From positions 1 through 30,985 of the forward strand of contig JBDSRX010000034.1 of assembly GCA_039929105.1 (NCBI GenBank): a stretch of DNA of 30,985 nucleotides, given 5' to 3'. The notes under the pieces are model-generated. The model was not told the DNA's origin, did no database searches, and was given only the letters and a program-made list of their open reading frames with translations. Position numbers and translations under genes: made by a program. This DNA is from JBDSRX01 sp039929105. GTDB taxonomy: Bacteria; Patescibacteriota; Dojkabacteria; J137. Positions 7,040-14,458 of this stretch are shown here, piece after piece. The first letter of the stretch is position 1, and the number at the start of each line of letters is the position of its first letter.

Positions 7040-8251
7040 ATGGAACCATTAGCTTCAAAATATAGACCACAAAATTTAGATGAATATATCGGACAAGAAC
7101 ACCTAGTTGGTGAAGGTAAACCTATTCGCAAATTTATTGAAACTCAAAATATCCCTTCTATGATTTTTTGGGGGCCACCAGGAACAGGTAAAACAACTTT
7201 AGCATCAATAATTTCTAAAAAAGTTAATGCTGACTTTTATAAACTTTCTGCGGTTATGAGTGGGAAAGCTCATTTAACTGAGATTATTAAGAAAGCAATG
7301 AAAAGACAGCAAATGCCTTCTTTAGATTTAAAAGGTGAAGGTGATAAGACTATTTTATTTTTAGACGAAATACATCGATGGAATAAATCTCAACAAGATG
7401 CTCTTTTACCTTATGTTGAGAAAGGAGTAATTATTCTTATTGGTGCAACCACAGAAAATCCATCTTTTAGTTTAATACCAGCTTTATTATCCAGATGTAG
7501 AGTTTTTACCTTTGCAAAACATAATAAAAATGATGTTAAAAAATATATAAGCTTGCTCGTTTCTAAGTTAAAAGAAGAGAAAATAAAAGTTTCAATTGAC
7601 GAAGAGTCTGTTGAGTTTATTGCGAAAGCATCAGATGGAGATTTAAGAACCTCAGCCAATATTTTAGAATCCACAATGTTTGCTGGAGATGGAAAAATTA
7701 ATAAAGAAATTTTAAAGAAAACTGTTGAGAACTTCTTACAGTACGAAAGTCGTGGTGAAGATCATTACAATATTATTTCTGCGGTACATAAATCTATGAG
7801 AGATTCAGATCCCGATGCATCTGTTTACTGGGTAACAAGAATGCTTGAGGCAGGAGACGATCCACTTTATATTGCCAGAAGACTTTTAAGGTTTGCATCT
7901 GAGGATATAGGTAACGCTGATATTCAGGCTGTAATTCTTGCTAATACTGTGTTTGAGACGTGTCAAAAGCTTGGAAGACCAGAATGTGATGTCGCAATAA
8001 TTCAACTAGCTATTTATTTAGCTAGAGCACCAAAAAGTAACGAAGCATATACTGCTAGTACATCTGCAAAACAAGATGTTCAAGAATATGGTTCTTTACC
8101 AGTTCCCTTGCATATTAGAAACGCACCAACTAAACTGATGGAAGAACTTGGATACGGGAAAGGATACAAATATGCTCACGATTATAAAGATGCAAAGGTG
8201 GACCAACAACATCTACCAGATGAATTAAAGAAAAAGAAATATACAAAATAA
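7040..8251 (+). CDS. rarA: Replication-associated recombination protein A (AAA+ ATPase)
   Basis: RarA/MgsA family clamp-loader-like ATPase that acts at stalled replication forks. The Walker A motif GPPGTGKT is at 45-52, Walker B LFLDE at 106-110, the family sensor-1 segment GATTENPSF at 135-143, and the arginine-finger region LLSRC at 149-153. The C-terminal half carries the MgsA tetramerisation region, including RLLRFASEDIGNAD and ending near HLPDEL. The length of 403 aa is close to the family norm, so the gene looks complete. It is a single-gene unit with its own -10 box, convergent with the secD/secF-like pair with only two bases between stops. The family identity is secure; symbols rarA and mgsA are both used. 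Confidence 0.95.
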   Translation: MEPLASKYRPQNLDEYIGQEHLVGEGKPIRKFIETQNIPSMIFWGPPGTGKTTLASIISKKVNADFYKLSAVMSGKAHLTEIIKKAMKRQQMPSLDLKGEGDKTILFLDEIHRWNKSQQDALLPYVEKGVIILIGATTENPSFSLIPALLSRCRVFTFAKHNKNDVKKYISLLVSKLKEEKIKVSIDEESVEFIAKASDGDLRTSANILESTMFAGDGKINKEILKKTVENFLQYESRGEDHYNIISAVHKSMRDSDPDASVYWVTRMLEAGDDPLYIARRLLRFASEDIGNADIQAVILANTVFETCQKLGRPECDVAIIQLAIYLARAPKSNEAYTASTSAKQDVQEYGSLPVPLHIRNAPTKLMEELGYGKGYKYAHDYKDAKVDQQHLPDELKKKKYTK

Positions 8252-8253
8252 AA

Positions 8254-9213
8254 TTACTTCTTTTTCTTTTTTTTCTTATCTTTCTTTTTTGATTCTACAG
8301 ATACCTTTGGTGCTGCGTTTTTAGGTTTCTTCCTAGAATTTCTAATTGTAGAAATTTTTGTCCTAAAAGAATTTTGTAGATTATGCCAATCTTCCATTAA
8401 ATAACTATTCCAATAAGATTGGTAGATAGCTATTAGAATAAATGCAAATAATGCTAATGCATGGATTACAAATCCTGTTCCTAATCCAATTGATACAACA
8501 ACTAATAAGATAAACACAATTACAATAATTGATCTATATACTTTTGAAATATATAATTTATATTTTTGTCCTAGTTCTTGAAAGTTTTTTATATCTTGAA
8601 TTCCTTCGGATGCAGAATAGAAAAGTAGATAAGTTAAGATTGAAGAAATTAAAATTAATAATAATTCTAAAGACTCAACTTTATAATATCTAGAAACTAA
8701 ACTTAGTAATCCTAAACTTAAAAGTAGACTGAGGGTAAAATTTACGAATAATACTACATAAGACCCTATTATTATTTTTAATTCACCACCTTTGGAAGAA
8801 ATAAAATAAAAATGGATTGCAGCTCCTGCTAATAAAAGAACGTATAGTCCTCCTAGTAATGCTGTTAGGGCACCTTTATTTTCAGAAGAAATTTCTTTAA
8901 CTGTAAATATAACTCCAGTATAGTCTTTTGTAAGGTCTTGAATATTTGTTTTTACATCATCATAACTTCTCCCTTGTATTTGAATAATGTTATTTATTCT
9001 ATCTACGCTTGCGACATTGTTTAACTGAGAAGTTCTATCTAAAAGCTCTTTTAGCTTTCCCGAATCTTCTAAGTTATATCTAATTTCTACTAATGGTTTA
9101 AATTCCGAAAAGAAGAAAATTTGGTTTGTATATAAAGCAACACCTGAAATTATTAGAAAAATAGGAACAGATAATATAAATAATCTTCTTTTTAGTTTTA
9201 GTCTTTTAAACAT
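8254..9213 (-). CDS. secF: Divergent SecF-like translocase subunit
   Basis: Six predicted membrane helices (about 12-30, then five in the C-terminal two thirds) with a small extracytoplasmic domain at about 35-110 match SecF topology. Position supports it: it starts inside the end of the secD-like gene (eight-base overlap, 9206-9213), the usual secD-secF order. The familiar SecF fourth-helix signature with the D-R pair (VIFDRIRE type) is not visible; the equivalent stretch reads LLFYSASEGIQDIKNF. The C-terminus is a very basic tail dominated by lysine. The protein should assist SecYEG-driven export, but the missing residues cast doubt on classic proton-driven function. Named by topology and context. 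Confidence 0.65.
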   Translation of the reverse strand: MFKRLKLKRRLFILSVPIFLIISGVALYTNQIFFFSEFKPLVEIRYNLEDSGKLKELLDRTSQLNNVASVDRINNIIQIQGRSYDDVKTNIQDLTKDYTGVIFTVKEISSENKGALTALLGGLYVLLLAGAAIHFYFISSKGGELKIIIGSYVVLFVNFTLSLLLSLGLLSLVSRYYKVESLELLLILISSILTYLLFYSASEGIQDIKNFQELGQKYKLYISKVYRSIIVIVFILLVVVSIGLGTGFVIHALALFAFILIAIYQSYWNSYLMEDWHNLQNSFRTKISTIRNSRKKPKNAAPKVSVESKKKDKKKKKKK

Positions 9214-10513
9214 TTTTTCTTCTCTTAATACTTAAATAATTAATTACTTTAAAGCTGAAAAAGCTCATGAATGTTAGAACTAAACCAGACATTAAGATAA
9301 CTCCTATGAAGTCGTAGAACATAGAAACTCCTTTTACAATTGTAGAAAGGAATATACTCAAAAGGATTAACACAAAGCTTAAATTTAAATACTTTTTATA
9401 ATTTAATTCATTTGCATCTTCATCTTTTTCTGAAACTAAGTTCCAACTTAATAAACTTACTAACCCAACAGCAAATAACATTCCTAACACTGTACCTATT
9501 GATAATGCAGCATTAGAATACTTTAAGAAAGTTACAGTAATTGCTACAAAAGTTGAGACCATTAGTGTGAATTTAATTCCACCTTCAAATTTCAATCTGA
9601 TGAATGCAGCTAGCATTAATATTAATAAAGCAACAACACTCATTATTGTAATAAACTTTGTGCCATCTGGTGAGAATGAACTTGGAATAATAGCTACAGA
9701 GTCCTCAGTAGTAAATGTATCTTTAAAAGGAGATGCATTTAAAAAATATGATCTTACTATTGCTAATGTTAAAGATTTATCTGTACTCTCGCCTGATGAG
9801 TAATTAACTGGAATTGCTCTTACTGTTAAGCTAGTTGCATCGTTTTGTTCAAATTGCCTTATAAAGAATTGTTCATTGTTATCTACATCCATTAAGAAGA
9901 ATCCTACTTGGCTAGATGAACTTGCAGTTAATGCTTGAGTTAAAACAGCTTTCTTTCCAGAAGTAAATTGAAATTGTATATGAGAGCCTAATTGGCTAAT
10001 AAAGTTTATTGAAACTTGACCTTGTATCTCTCTATCGGATAAATCTAAAGCTCCTGTTTGTCCTGAAGAATCAAATGAGGCAAATGTTATTTTTCCTTTT
10101 CCAGTTAGTAATTTTGTGTAAGAAACTGGGTTAGAATAATAGTCTGGATAGTTTATTACTAAACTATAACCAAGATCTGATACTTCACTTCTTGCTTCTA
10201 CATCTTTTAAACCAGCAACTGTAATTCTTTGTCTAACTACTTGTAAATAATTAGCTAAAAGATTGCTTTTATCAGAATTTATTAGATCTATACTTGAAAA
10301 TTCTAGGGTCGATCTTACTTCTTTAGATGGGTATAATCCTCTTCCTCTTACGAAGTTACCTGTCTTAGAGTCTTTATCTATTAAAGAGAAATCTATGTTT
10401 GGATAATAGATTTGTTTGTCTCCAATTGTAAAATTAAACTGCGGAATAGCTAATGCAGTAAAGATTACCAAAAGGATTATTACTAATGTAAATTTAAAAA
10501 CTTTCAAATTCAT
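9206..10513 (-). CDS. secD: Divergent SecD-like translocase subunit
   Basis: One N-terminal membrane helix (about 5-23), a large extracytoplasmic region to about 285, then five helices give the six-helix SecD plan. The segment VVRQRITVAGLKDVEAR matches the conserved SecD P1 region in which LRxRVxxLGVxE is usual, and GKGKITFASFD fits the following strand. At 435 aa it is within the family range. The normally conserved helix-4 segment (AVDANVLIFERI type) is replaced by AVGLVSLLSWNLVSE, so the aspartate linked to proton conduction in other bacteria is not seen. Expressed from a TATAAT eight bases upstream and translationally coupled to the secF-like gene. Confidence 0.75.
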   Translation of the reverse strand: MNLKVFKFTLVIILLVIFTALAIPQFNFTIGDKQIYYPNIDFSLIDKDSKTGNFVRGRGLYPSKEVRSTLEFSSIDLINSDKSNLLANYLQVVRQRITVAGLKDVEARSEVSDLGYSLVINYPDYYSNPVSYTKLLTGKGKITFASFDSSGQTGALDLSDREIQGQVSINFISQLGSHIQFQFTSGKKAVLTQALTASSSSQVGFFLMDVDNNEQFFIRQFEQNDATSLTVRAIPVNYSSGESTDKSLTLAIVRSYFLNASPFKDTFTTEDSVAIIPSSFSPDGTKFITIMSVVALLILMLAAFIRLKFEGGIKFTLMVSTFVAITVTFLKYSNAALSIGTVLGMLFAVGLVSLLSWNLVSEKDEDANELNYKKYLNLSFVLILLSIFLSTIVKGVSMFYDFIGVILMSGLVLTFMSFFSFKVINYLSIKRRKNV

Positions 10514-10521
10514 ATGGAGTG

Positions 10522-10527
10522 ATTATA
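10522..10527 (-). promoter_or_regulatory. -10 box TATAAT for secD-like gene
   Basis: On the minus strand TATAAT lies eight bases before the ATG at 10513, with no Shine-Dalgarno between. Initiation would fall one or two bases upstream of the start codon. Confidence 0.55.
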
Positions 10528-10576
10528 CTGAAAAATAGATAAAGATCAAATTTATATAAGTCGATCCGAGTTTTAT

Positions 10577-10593
10577 TTAGAATAGTATTCTAA
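10577..10593. promoter_or_regulatory. 17-base palindrome with TAGAAT on both strands
   Basis: TTAGAATAGTATTCTAA is a perfect palindrome around a central G in the divergent gap between the secD-like gene and the 86-aa gene. Each arm contains TAGAAT, a -10-like hexamer, so it may be a symmetric bidirectional -10 or a dimeric-regulator operator. Confidence 0.4.
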
Positions 10594-10689
10594 CACCACA
10601 TAGTTGCTATTAGTCAAAACTATTATGGTTAACATTAGGATATTAGTATAGAATATAAGAAGACAGATGTAATTTTTAATAATTCCGAA

Positions 10690-10950
10690 ATGAAACCAGA
10701 CGAAGAAACAAAAAAAAGAATTAAGAATTTAGGCGCAGTTGGTACTGCACTAGTGCAGATAAGTAATGAAGTCGGAGGAGAAACTGATTACTTTCTTGCT
10801 AAACAAGGTTTAAAAAATTTTGAAGATGGAATTTCACTTTTAGATTTAGATTACGAAAGTAGAAAAGGAATGAACGATCTAATTAATTATTTAAGCAAGA
10901 AATTAGATAAAAGAGTTAAACAATTGAATAATGATACTGTGGGATATTAA
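10690..10950 (+). CDS. Unknown small helical protein, 86 aa
   Basis: ATG at 10690, nine bases after a TTTAAT box. The protein is charged and probably entirely alpha-helical, with no membrane segment or signal peptide. The pattern of hydrophobic residues spaced among K, D and E would suit a helical bundle or a small protein-binding adaptor. No domain recognised. It is followed seven bases later by a long nested inverted repeat (10957-11049). Its nearest neighbours are oriented away (secD-like) or convergent (Fic-like), so it is probably monocistronic. Function unknown. Confidence 0.6.
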   Translation: MKPDEETKKRIKNLGAVGTALVQISNEVGGETDYFLAKQGLKNFEDGISLLDLDYESRKGMNDLINYLSKKLDKRVKQLNNDTVGY

Positions 10951-10956
10951 AGTCAC

Positions 10957-11049
10957 AAAGCACGAAATTCGAATAAAGAAATTCAAAAAAGAATCCCACT
11001 TATGTGGGATTTATTTCGGCTTTTGTAACTTTATCGAGCTTCGTGCTTT
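10957..11049. repeat. Nested inverted repeat in convergent gap
   Basis: An outer stem of about 16 pairs with one mismatch joins 10957-10972 (AAAGCACGAAATTCGA) to 11034-11049 (TCGAGCTTCGTGCTTT) and encloses a second hairpin at 10992-11011. A third pair of complementary segments, AAAGTCACAAA (10949-10959) and TTTGTAACTTT (11022-11032), has one mismatch and overlaps the outer arm, so alternative folds are possible. T-rich sequence follows on the plus strand (to about 11055). Confidence 0.6.
10985..11011 (-). terminator. Intrinsic terminator of Fic-like gene
   Basis: AATCCCAC (10992-10999) pairs with GTGGGATT (11004-11011) around a four-base loop. On the minus strand the stem is followed by CTTTTTT, an intrinsic terminator about 45 bases after the Fic-like stop. 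On the plus strand it is followed by TATTTC, so it may also help stop the 86-aa transcript. Confidence 0.75.
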
Positions 11050-11053
11050 TATT

Positions 11054-12100
11054 TTACATTGTTGATAATCTATATTTCGTTCCTCTCCCTTTTCCTTCTA
11101 CTTTCAATAATTTCTTTCTTACTAAATCGTTAACATCTCTAAAAGCAGTCATAGTGGAAACATCCATCATGTGGCAATAATCTTCTCTCTTTATATAAGG
11201 AACATTTTGAAGATATCTTAATACTTTTAATTGTCTTGGGTTTAGATCTAAGAATGGTTGCTTCTTAGCTCTTTCGTCCTCCATTATATAGTCATTAATA
11301 TTTTCTTTAATTTCCAAAAGATCTTTATTTACACTTTCTATAAATGCTTCTAACCAATATGCTAGGTCGTAATTCTTTCTAGACATTTGGATTGCTTCCA
11401 AATATTTATCTATGTTTATATCAAAATTTCTGATGACTGATACATAAGACTTACTAGCTAAGCCATTCTTTAATAAAAGATAGTCTGCTACTGCAAGAAT
11501 CGTAAATTTATTTCCAGCTATAAATGGATAAATTTCGATTAATCCATAAAGTAGAATTGCAAATCTTACTAATGGTGTTAATGTTGGAGTAATATCTTTA
11601 TACCATTGGACTAAACTCCCCATTTCCTCTGTAACTTCACCAGCTTCTAATTTTCTATCTCTTAAATTTGCCCAGTCATCATTTCTTTCATCAAGTTCGT
11701 CTCCTACTGCTCTAAATTTTGCATTCCAGGCTTCACTCCAATTTGCAGTAATTAATTTATTTAAATGTTGCAGAATTGCAAAATCCATTTCTGCATAACT
11801 ATCTACCATTTGAGATCTATTGAACTCTAAAATATTTCTAAAGTTTTGAAGAATTACAAACTTACCTTCGTCAATTCCGTCTGGCTTAATTCCCGTAGCA
11901 ATTTTCTCTGCATCTTTTAAAGAGATTTCATTCTCTAACATTCTTGCAACATGGAAAATATCTAAAGCTTTTGCATTTAGAGTAAGTTTATATTTAACGT
12001 TGTAATTTAAGTCGAGAGTTTGAACTGAAGTTTTGTTACCTTCTAATTTTATTAATTGTGATACGAGTCTATCTGTATATGTAAATTTTGGTTCGAACAT
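11054..12100 (-). CDS. Degenerate Fic-fold protein with C-terminal winged helix
   Basis: The overall plan is that of Fic/DOC proteins: an ARMLENEIS segment (52-60) where Fic proteins carry the inhibitory S/T-xxx-E-G/N motif, a central helical domain, the motif YPFIAGNK (191-198) where active enzymes have HPFxxGNGR, and a C-terminal winged helix-turn-helix (about 285-348). The catalytic His is Tyr191 and the GNGR stretch is GNKF, and I see no compensating Arg downstream. AMPylation activity is therefore unlikely. The winged helix suggests a DNA- or RNA-binding regulator that reuses the Fic fold. The gene is monocistronic, with its own terminator. Fold assignment moderate; function inferred. 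Confidence 0.75.
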   Translation of the reverse strand: MFEPKFTYTDRLVSQLIKLEGNKTSVQTLDLNYNVKYKLTLNAKALDIFHVARMLENEISLKDAEKIATGIKPDGIDEGKFVILQNFRNILEFNRSQMVDSYAEMDFAILQHLNKLITANWSEAWNAKFRAVGDELDERNDDWANLRDRKLEAGEVTEEMGSLVQWYKDITPTLTPLVRFAILLYGLIEIYPFIAGNKFTILAVADYLLLKNGLASKSYVSVIRNFDINIDKYLEAIQMSRKNYDLAYWLEAFIESVNKDLLEIKENINDYIMEDERAKKQPFLDLNPRQLKVLRYLQNVPYIKREDYCHMMDVSTMTAFRDVNDLVRKKLLKVEGKGRGTKYRLSTM

Positions 12101-12201
12101 TTTTTCGAGTAGAAAAGAAATATAAACAGGTAAAAGTTAAGGGCAGTTTCTAATTAGTGCTTTAATTAGATATATTTATGATACTAAAATTTTACGTAAA
12201 T

Positions 12202-13512
12202 TTAAACAGATAAAGTGAATTTTTTGCAAAGTTCTTCTACTTTTAGTTTAACTTCTTGTATTACTGCATCTTCTGATGGTGCCGATAATACTTTACTAAT
12301 TAACTCTGCGACTATTTTCATCTCGTCTTCTTTCATTCCTCTTGTTGTGAGAGTTGGGGTTCCAATTCTTAATCCAGATGGATTTAAAGGAGAACCAGAT
12401 TCAAATGGGATTGTATTCATATTTGAAACTATTCCAGCTTTTGCCAGTGCTTTTGCTGCATCTTTACCACCTATACTTTTATTTCGAAGATCAATCAATA
12501 TAAGATGCTTGTCTGTTCCTCCAGAAACTAAATTAAATCCAAGATTCTTTAGTTCACTTTCTAATGCTTTTGCATTCTTTACTATTTGATGAGCATAGAT
12601 TTTAAATTCTGGTGTATCTGCTTCGAATAACGCTTGGCAAATTCCGGCAATAGTTCCATTGTGAGGACCACCTTGCATTCCAGGCATAATCGCTTTATTA
12701 ATTGAATTTATTAATTCATTTTTTGCAACTATTACAGCTCCTTTTGGACCTCTTAAAGTTTTATGTGTTGTAAATGTAACCACATCAGCGATTCCAATTG
12801 GAGTAGTTAAAACTCCAGCTGAAATTAATCCTGCTTCGTGAGCTACATCAGCTAAATAGTATGCTCCAACTTTATCTGCAATAGATTTCATTCTTATATA
12901 ATCAATTTCTCTAGTGTATGCAGTTCCACCTGTGATAATTAATTTTGGTTTAATTTCTAATGCTAGTTTTTCAATTGCATTGTAATCAAATAAATTAGTT
13001 TCTTTATTTACTTTATATTGAGTAACATCGTAGATTTTAGAAACAATACTTATTCTAGTTTTACCTCCAAGATACTCTGTCTCGCTCTCTAAATTCTTTT
13101 GATCTTCTTCAGTCCTATCTTTTGTAGATGTATAACTCCATCCATGGGAAAGATGTCCTCCATCTGGTAAATACATACTTAAAATTTTCTCTCCTGGATT
13201 TAGCAATGCATTATAAACTCCAAGATTTGCATTTGATCCTCCTAATGGCTGTACATTTGCTCCCCAATCTTCTGGTAAAGAAAATACTTTTTTAACCATT
13301 TCAATTGTAAGAAGTTCTAATTCATCGATAAATTCATTTCCTTCATAGTATCTTGCATTTGGATAACCTTCTGAATATTTATGCATAAATACTGATCCTA
13401 CTGCTTGTCTTACTGCATTCGAAGTAAAATTTTCTGAAGGAATAAGATCTAGTGTATTTAATTGTCTATTAATTTCCTTATCTAGGATTGTTTGAAGTTC
13501 TTGGTGAAGCAT
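12202..13512 (-). CDS. glyA: Serine hydroxymethyltransferase
   Basis: PLP enzyme that interconverts serine and glycine while loading tetrahydrofolate with a one-carbon unit; cytoplasmic. The N-terminal LIPSENFTS (23-31), YYEGNEFIDELE (55-66), DVAHEAGLIS (222-231), the PLP-lysine motif TTHKTLRGPKG (K251) and GMQGGPHNG are all typical. Compared with the short bacterial form there is an insertion of about 20-25 residues after HGWSY (about 127-152). At 436 aa it is full length. Start ATG at 13512 follows a repeat-rich spacer shared with the divergent htpX-like gene. Identity secure. Confidence 0.95.
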   Translation of the reverse strand: MLHQELQTILDKEINRQLNTLDLIPSENFTSNAVRQAVGSVFMHKYSEGYPNARYYEGNEFIDELELLTIEMVKKVFSLPEDWGANVQPLGGSNANLGVYNALLNPGEKILSMYLPDGGHLSHGWSYTSTKDRTEEDQKNLESETEYLGGKTRISIVSKIYDVTQYKVNKETNLFDYNAIEKLALEIKPKLIITGGTAYTREIDYIRMKSIADKVGAYYLADVAHEAGLISAGVLTTPIGIADVVTFTTHKTLRGPKGAVIVAKNELINSINKAIMPGMQGGPHNGTIAGICQALFEADTPEFKIYAHQIVKNAKALESELKNLGFNLVSGGTDKHLILIDLRNKSIGGKDAAKALAKAGIVSNMNTIPFESGSPLNPSGLRIGTPTLTTRGMKEDEMKIVAELISKVLSAPSEDAVIQEVKLKVEELCKKFTLSV

Positions 13513-13520
13513 TTGATTTT

Positions 13521-13571
13521 GATATTAGATACAAGATATTAGATACTGTGAGTCTAGATACTTGTATCTAG
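13521..13571. repeat. Short direct repeats and inverted repeat between glyA and htpX-like gene
   Basis: GATATTAGATAC occurs twice in a row (13521-13532 and 13535-13546), followed by CTAGATAC/GTATCTAG (13554-13571), an inverted repeat with a two-base centre. Further related TATCTAG words follow to about 13592. The block sits in the divergent promoter region and could be a regulator site or a simple microrepeat. Confidence 0.6.
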
Positions 13572-13630
13572 TATCCAATCTCTTTTATCTAGATTATACT
13601 GTATATGTTCCCATTTACAAACTAGTACTG

Positions 13631-13636
13631 TAGAAT
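13631..13636 (+). promoter_or_regulatory. -10 box TAGAAT for htpX-like gene, leaderless-type
   Basis: TAGAAT ends six bases before the ATG at 13643; TTCCCA at 13608-13613 is a possible -35 with 17-base spacing. No Shine-Dalgarno. Confidence 0.55.
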
Positions 13637-13642
13637 GAATTT

Positions 13643-14458
13643 ATGAATCCAAAAACGAAAGTAAAAATATTTCTAGGAGTTTTAACCATAATTTTAGTAA
13701 TACTTGGATTTACAATAAGTAGATTTACAGGAGCTTTTGTTTTCCTTTTATTTGCGGTTATTGTTGATATTGCTGCCTACTTTTTTAGCGATAAGATAGC
13801 ACTCTATTCTGCAGGAGCTGTTCCAGTAAGTGAAGTGGATGCACCAGATATTTACGAAGATTTAAAAGAGTTCTCAAAGAAATTTAGTATCCCAATGCCT
13901 AAGCTATATTTTGCACCGAGTTCTCAAGCAAATGTTTTCTCAACTGGAAGGGATTTAAAAACAAGCTCTATATGTTTTACAGAAGGAATATTAGTTCAAT
14001 TAACAAGAGGACAAATTCGAGCAATTATGGCTCATGAAATTGCACATATTAGACATGGAGATGCTTTATTAGGTACAGTAGCTGCTTTAATATCAAGTGG
14101 AATAGCTTCTATCGCCCAGTTTGGTGGTTCTTATGATGAAGATAATAATGCAAATCCAATTGTTACTATTTTATTAATTATCTTTTCTCCAATTGCAGCT
14201 TTAATTTTACAGTTAACTGTTTCTAAAGAAAGAGAGTTTGGTGCAGATTATGCAAGTGCAAAAGTTACTGGATTACCTCAAGATTTAATAGACGCATTAA
14301 TTAGAATTGCAGATTCTGTAGAAATCTTTCCTATGAAAATTAACCCTGGATTTTCTTCTCTATATATTCAAAACCCAATGAAGCTTAAAGGTGTTTTAGA
14401 ATTATTTTCTACACATCCACCACTCGAAGAAAGATTAAAAAGAATTGATACTTTCTAA
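13643..14458 (+). CDS. htpX: HtpX-like M48 membrane metalloprotease
   Basis: Zinc protease that in the HtpX family degrades damaged membrane proteins. Two N-terminal membrane helices (about 8-28 and 30-48) precede the catalytic domain. The zinc site is H131-E-I-A-H135, with the third ligand E198 in SKEREFGAD. Two hydrophobic stretches (about 142-160 and 172-193) lie between them, as in HtpX. The C-terminal STHPPLEERLKRI is a family hallmark. Length 271 aa is near the usual. Its stop shares CTAA (14455-14458) with the convergent MFS gene. Expressed from its own -10 box. Family secure; physiological role by homology. Confidence 0.92.
   Translation: MNPKTKVKIFLGVLTIILVILGFTISRFTGAFVFLLFAVIVDIAAYFFSDKIALYSAGAVPVSEVDAPDIYEDLKEFSKKFSIPMPKLYFAPSSQANVFSTGRDLKTSSICFTEGILVQLTRGQIRAIMAHEIAHIRHGDALLGTVAALISSGIASIAQFGGSYDEDNNANPIVTILLIIFSPIAALILQLTVSKEREFGADYASAKVTGLPQDLIDALIRIADSVEIFPMKINPGFSSLYIQNPMKLKGVLELFSTHPPLEERLKRIDTF

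Noticed and set aside
9567..9803. Plus-strand frame opposite the secD-like gene
   Set aside because: Antisense shadow of a longer, recognisable gene; composition follows the coding strand.
12215..12589. 124-codon plus-strand frame opposite glyA
   Set aside because: Long shadow of the glyA reading frame with no motif or promoter; the glyA identity is secure.
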